DNA of 64,000 bases, taken from the NCBI GenBank assembly GCA_035516155.1, contig DATJAP010000036.1, positions 21,270-85,269 on the forward strand. Reading direction: 5' to 3'. Each line of letters opens with the position of its first letter. Position 1 is the stretch's first letter. Under the pieces are notes generated by a model. It was given only the letters and a program-made list of their open reading frames with translations. It did not search any database and was not told the origin of the DNA. Below are positions 60,452 to 64,000 of the stretch, in pieces. Source of the DNA: JAJYKN01 sp035516155 (lineage in GTDB: Bacteria; Nitrospirota; UBA9217). A program made the translations under genes and the position numbers.

Positions 60452-61779
60452 AAATTGTGGGTTTGAATATCGAGAAGGGAAGGATGGGCGTATCGATCAT
60501 CGACCGGGGCCTGCGCCAGACGGAGTTGAAGGACTCCTCCAGCCTTGCTTTTACGTCAGATGCCGAACTCGCGGATATCCTGCGCGGGAAATCACCGGAC
60601 TGGCGTGGTGCGCACATCGTATCTTCCATTCCCGGCAGCCAGTTCAGTCAGCGGACGGTGTCGTTCCCCTTCGGCGACAGAAAGCGCGTTGAAAAGGCTC
60701 TGCCCTTCGAGCTGGAGGACAATATCCCCTATGCGCTTGACGACGTTGAGGTAGATCATCTGGCGCTGGAGCAGGAAGAGGTCAGAGGCGAGAAGAAGAA
60801 GGAGACGTCCGTCCTCGGCCTTATACTCCCCAAGACCGCCCTGCGGCAGCATCTCGACCTGCTTGCCTCAGCCGGCGTGGACCCGCAGGTAGTCGTCCCG
60901 TCCTACCTCGGCCTCTTCAACATCGCAAAAATGATACCGGCCGAAGGGGTCGCAGTCTTCGCAGAAGGGAGCGACCTTTGTTTAAAAGTGGGGCATGCAG
61001 TTACCGCGTGCAGGAGTTTCTCCCGCTCCCTGGCAACGGGCGGCATCAGGCACACGCTCAAGGCATTGGAGATTGAGCACCATGTGCAGATCGAGAGAGC
61101 ATACCTTCTGTCTCCTGACGACAATCTGCGAACAGCCTTTGCAGACGTGGGACTTGCAGTGGAAGTGGTCACCCCTGATTTCCGCGGCAAGAAAGCGGAA
61201 GATGCGGTCAGCCTGGGACTGGCACTGAGCGAACAGGTCAATTTCCGCAAAGGCGAGTTCGGTTACAAACTGGAGGATGCAGGCAAGCGCAAGCGCACAA
61301 TCGCGCTCATCGCGGTCGGCATTCTCGCAGCTGTTCTTGCCGCGGCGAATACCGGCGTAAAATATTATCTGGTGCAGTCCAGTTACGGAAAACTGGACCA
61401 TGAAATCAAGGAGATTTACCACCAGGCCCTGCCGAATGCGAAAACAGCCGCCGATCCCGTGCGCCAACTTCGCATGAGCCTCGACGACGCGCGGAAGAAA
61501 TTCGGAGTCCTCGGATCGGGCTCATCGGCTCTCGACGTGATGCTGGCGGTGACCGAGGGAATCCCGAAGGAAGTGCGGGTCAGCTTTCAGGATTTCCTGC
61601 TCGAGGGAAATCTGTTGAAACTCGCGGGTGATGCGCCGTCCTTTGAATCCGTTGACAAGATGAAAGCGGAACTCCAGAAAGCCCCTCCCTTTGCCGATGT
61701 GCAGGTTTTGGATACGCGGATGGGTGCGGACAATAAAGTCAAGTTCCGGCTTGAGATTAAACTGAAGCAGGCAATGTGA
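60448..61779 (+). CDS. gspL: Type II secretion protein GspL
   Basis: 443 residues from GTG 60448. Actin-like cytoplasmic domain (1-270; KIVGLNIEKGRMGVSIIDRG, KRVEKALPFELEDNIPYAL), one membrane helix (about 285-305) and a ferredoxin-like periplasmic domain (about 350-443). It recruits GspE to the membrane through GspM and GspF. PilM-like sequence, as usual for GspL. Confidence 0.9.
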   Translation: MKIVGLNIEKGRMGVSIIDRGLRQTELKDSSSLAFTSDAELADILRGKSPDWRGAHIVSSIPGSQFSQRTVSFPFGDRKRVEKALPFELEDNIPYALDDVEVDHLALEQEEVRGEKKKETSVLGLILPKTALRQHLDLLASAGVDPQVVVPSYLGLFNIAKMIPAEGVAVFAEGSDLCLKVGHAVTACRSFSRSLATGGIRHTLKALEIEHHVQIERAYLLSPDDNLRTAFADVGLAVEVVTPDFRGKKAEDAVSLGLALSEQVNFRKGEFGYKLEDAGKRKRTIALIAVGILAAVLAAANTGVKYYLVQSSYGKLDHEIKEIYHQALPNAKTAADPVRQLRMSLDDARKKFGVLGSGSSALDVMLAVTEGIPKEVRVSFQDFLLEGNLLKLAGDAPSFESVDKMKAELQKAPPFADVQVLDTRMGADNKVKFRLEIKLKQAM

Positions 61780-61875
61780 GAGGGAAGGGCAGGGAGCAAG
61801 CAGAAAGGAATGCTCTTTTTGGCCCCTGATTCTTCGATCCTATCTATTTATCCGTGGTTCTCTAGGGGGTGATTC

Positions 61876-62376
61876 TTGAAACTTGAAGAACGAGAGAAAA
61901 AAGTGCTTGTGTTCGGTGGCATCGCGGCGGTGGCGATCGTGCTCTACGCTCTCGTTCTGTCCCCGCTTATGTCGGACCTATCACGCAAGCAAGAGCTGAT
62001 CCCGAAGAAGGAAAAGGACCTCGTGGAAATAAAGGCTCTCAAGGCCCAATATCTTGACATCCAACAGCAGCTTCAGGCGGCCCAAGCCGCGGCGGCGAAG
62101 CGGGGTCCCCTGCTCACGGATATCGAAAATATCACGAAGCGGACAAACATGAGCAGCAAAATGGTGTCGCTCAAGCCACAGCCGGGCGTTCAGACGGAGA
62201 CTTTCAAGGAAAGCCTCGTTGAAATCAAGCTCGAGAACATAACGCTTTATGACCTTGTGAATTATGTGTATCAGCTCGAACAGGACACTTTGCGGATCAG
62301 GAAGCTCCAGTTCAAGCCGCGCTATGACAACCCGAAACTCCTGAACTCGACGATCCTCGTCGCGAGCGCTGAATAG
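61876..62376 (+). CDS. gspM: Type II secretion protein GspM
   Basis: 166 residues from TTG 61876, with GGGGGTGA upstream. A short N-terminus, one helix (VLVFGGIAAVAIVLYALVLS), a coiled coil (about 45-85) and a ferredoxin-like end with LVEIKLENITLYDLVNYVYQ. PilO/GspM fold, dimerising with GspL. Confidence 0.85.
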   Translation: MKLEEREKKVLVFGGIAAVAIVLYALVLSPLMSDLSRKQELIPKKEKDLVEIKALKAQYLDIQQQLQAAQAAAAKRGPLLTDIENITKRTNMSSKMVSLKPQPGVQTETFKESLVEIKLENITLYDLVNYVYQLEQDTLRIRKLQFKPRYDNPKLLNSTILVASAE

Positions 62377-62379
62377 GTC

Positions 62380-63210
62380 ATGACAGACAAGAAAAATCTC
62401 ATCCGGCGGCTTTCCCTGGCCGCATACTTTGTGGCGGCGTTTCTGGTCTTCCTGCTCCTGCTTTTTCCCTTTGACCGTATAAAGGCAAACCTGGAGAGGG
62501 AGGTCCGCGAGCGAACCGCTCTCGAACTGACGGTATCCCGCATCTCACCGCGTTTCTTTAACAGCGTCATGTTGACCGATGTGGTTCTCGCCGATCAGCA
62601 AGGCAAAGTCCTGTTCGAAAGCCCCTCTATCAGGACGTCGGTATCGCTCTTCAGCCTGCTTCGCGGAATACTCTCCCTGGACATTAAGGCCAAAGCATAT
62701 GGAGGAATTCTCCTGGTAAAAGCCCAGCAGGGGGCCGGCCAAAAGAAATTTCTGCTCGATGCGGATGGTCTGGATATCGCAACATACCAGCCACTGAAGG
62801 CTTTCGGTTTGAAACTTTCCGGGAAGCTAGGTGGAAATGTGGAGATGAGTGGCGATGTGGGAAAAGGGCGGTTGTGGCTCAAGGGACTGACGTCCCGCGA
62901 GCTTACGATCAAGGGTTTTCCCATTCCCGACCTTGATTTCGACCAGTGCTGGTTCGAAGCGGACATCAGGGGGGACAGGCTGACGATCAAAAAGCTGGAA
63001 CTCGACGGCAAGGAACTCAAGGTCCAGTGTCTCGGCGACGTTGTGCTCCGCGAGCGCGGCACGCTTAACCTGACCATCAAGCTCAAGCCTTCAGAACGTC
63101 TGGCCCAGGAGCAGTCAGGGGTCTTTTCACTGCTCAAGAACAGGGATGCCGAGGGCTATTACCAGTTCAGCCTCGGCGGCACGTTGGCTGAACCACTGCC
63201 GCGATTGTAA
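62380..63210 (+). CDS. gspN: Type II secretion protein GspN
   Basis: 276 residues. One N-terminal helix (about 14-30) followed by a mostly beta periplasmic domain with repeated strands (VMLTDVVLADQQGKVLF, LSGKLGGNVEMSGDVGKG, LKVQCLGDVVLRERG), matching the delta-proteobacterial type of GspN (AsmA-like). Starts 3 nt after gspM. Last gene of the operon. Confidence 0.82.
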   Translation: MTDKKNLIRRLSLAAYFVAAFLVFLLLLFPFDRIKANLEREVRERTALELTVSRISPRFFNSVMLTDVVLADQQGKVLFESPSIRTSVSLFSLLRGILSLDIKAKAYGGILLVKAQQGAGQKKFLLDADGLDIATYQPLKAFGLKLSGKLGGNVEMSGDVGKGRLWLKGLTSRELTIKGFPIPDLDFDQCWFEADIRGDRLTIKKLELDGKELKVQCLGDVVLRERGTLNLTIKLKPSERLAQEQSGVFSLLKNRDAEGYYQFSLGGTLAEPLPRL

Positions 63211-63730
63211 AATAAGAGAAAATGCAAAGATCCCGGACCCACCCCAGGCTGTTCCCAAAGCGCTCAAACAAGCGCAATAGTGCCAAAAGCAAACTGCCTC
63301 TTTTTTACGATACCATTTTAATTAATCACCTCTATGCTTATCGGACATTATTTGCATCTGAACAGCCCTCCTCGTTCTCCCCTTCTACGCATCCTCATTC
63401 CACAGAACAGTCACTTTCTTAGCTGCCTAGGCGATCTGCCCTGTATTGTGCACTATGCTCATTTTGTATGCGTCTGATTAAAAGGCGGTCTCTCTTTATG
63501 ATAGGTAAAGAGCCGCGGATTATGACAGTCCAGTGCATGATTAGCATTAAATCAATACATTACGGTAAAGTAACAAGGGATGCGCTGCTGGCATGAGCAT
63601 TGCTAACTAGACAATCAGAGCAGTAATAGAAATGCAGCTGTACGAAAGCTCCGGAGGCTTTCTAAAACAAGTGCTCAACAAGGTCGCGGACATCAAGAAC
63701 ACACATCACATTCTTTTTAAGGAGGAGAAT
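63211..63730. other. A+T-rich intergenic region after the gsp operon
   Basis: 520 nt, no gene. gaaagc / gctttc forms a short hairpin around 63644-63662. No convincing terminator or promoter was found. Confidence 0.4.
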
Positions 63731-64000
63731 ATGAAAAAAGTTTTGAGTTTTATGTGCTCCGCGCTGATTGCGGGCACAGCGGCATTTGCAGCACCGGTTT
63801 TCGCCGAGGACGCGAAGCCGGCATCGCCGACAATAAGCGCTGACGATATAAAGAAAGCACTGGGCATGAGCATCTATCTGCAGGGCGGCTATACGTACAA
63901 CGCGAATGCAAGCGGCCCGGGAGGAAGCGCGGGAACGAATGACCTGCGGGGATTTGATCAGCCAGCGAACAGCTTCGAACTTGATATGGCGGAAATCGTG
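63731..64000 (+). CDS. Porin-like outer-membrane beta-barrel protein (3' truncated)
   Basis: The first 90 residues are visible; the frame runs off the window. Signal peptide MKKVLSFMCSALIAGTAAFA, with cleavage probably after APVFA, is followed by SIYLQGGYTYNANASG and DLRGFDQPANSFELDMAEIV. The pattern of a strand, then an R-x-FD turn, then a strand with LDMAE resembles BBP2-type porins. AAGGAGGAG is upstream of ATG 63731. Substrate unknown. Confidence 0.75.
   Translation, partial: MKKVLSFMCSALIAGTAAFAAPVFAEDAKPASPTISADDIKKALGMSIYLQGGYTYNANASGPGGSAGTNDLRGFDQPANSFELDMAEIV

Noticed and set aside
63640..63670. Hairpin gaaagc/gctttc as a terminator or riboswitch before the porin gene
   Set aside because: Six-base stem without T-tract and not near a gene end.
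1..64000. CRISPR arrays, insertion sequences, tRNA and rRNA genes
   Set aside because: Looked for repeat-spacer periodicity, terminal inverted repeats with transposase frames, and tRNA T-arm patterns in the intergenic regions; none seen. A tRNAscan run would be more reliable than reading by eye.

Overview
The window (about 55% GC by eye) is a densely coded chromosomal segment of a Gram-negative bacterium. It has outer-membrane barrels, a complete type II secretion operon and lipoproteins. The order rho-rpmE-DUF1385-prfA-prmC-murA-his, a split Rieske/cytochrome b complex, YeeE/TusA/DsrE sulfur genes, an AcsE-like methyltransferase, a hemerythrin/PAS protein and a CFI-box surface protein suggest a Nitrospirota or Desulfobacterota-like anaerobe. 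No 16S or marker search could be run, so the phylum is an inference. I see no CRISPR array, insertion sequence, prophage, rRNA or tRNA.

Layout. 1-6.6 kb: the end of a membrane ferredoxin-type protein, then single-gene units (AcsE-like methyltransferase, DUF2156, ThiF/HesA, HDAC-like deacetylase, pentapeptide protein, tandem universal stress protein). 6.8-18.7 kb: housekeeping and stress genes, including two ABC-F ATPases (EttA and a Uup-like protein), PpnP, a TPR lipoprotein, cupin, DUF3617, HD, aminotransferase, adenylate kinase, DUF438-hemerythrin-PAS and a small secreted protein. 18.8-34.1 kb, mostly minus strand: rho, rpmE, DUF1385, prfA, prmC, murA, hisD, hisG, then hisC-B-H-A-F. A plus-strand secreted DUF255 gene splits the his set. 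35-39.4 kb: Rieske and two cytochrome b fragments, TusA, a YeeE transporter and three small DsrE-like genes, a respiratory and sulfur-handling block.

39.6-51.2 kb: a beta-helix/fibronectin/CFI-box protein translationally coupled to a small beta-barrel, a Lon-like protease, a tRNA nucleotidyltransferase, and a likely peptidoglycan-recycling pair (a NamZ-type exo-muramidase next to a fused MurU-like uridylyltransferase/AmgK-like sugar kinase). 51.3-63.2 kb: the complete gspC-D-E-F-G-H-I-J-K-L-M-N operon behind a perfect-consensus promoter. The window ends in a porin-like barrel gene.

Most notable pattern: at seven genes the -10 hexamer lies only 6-8 nt upstream of the start codon and no usable Shine-Dalgarno is present. 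Four of these also have a strong -35 at 16-17 nt. This predicts leaderless mRNAs in a genome whose other genes have ordinary GGAGG sites. Other points worth attention are a roughly 33-residue insertion just after the second catalytic aspartate of HisF, a C-rich G-poor rho leader with a partly sequestered ribosome site, and an unannotated 38-codon ORF with an excellent ribosome site.
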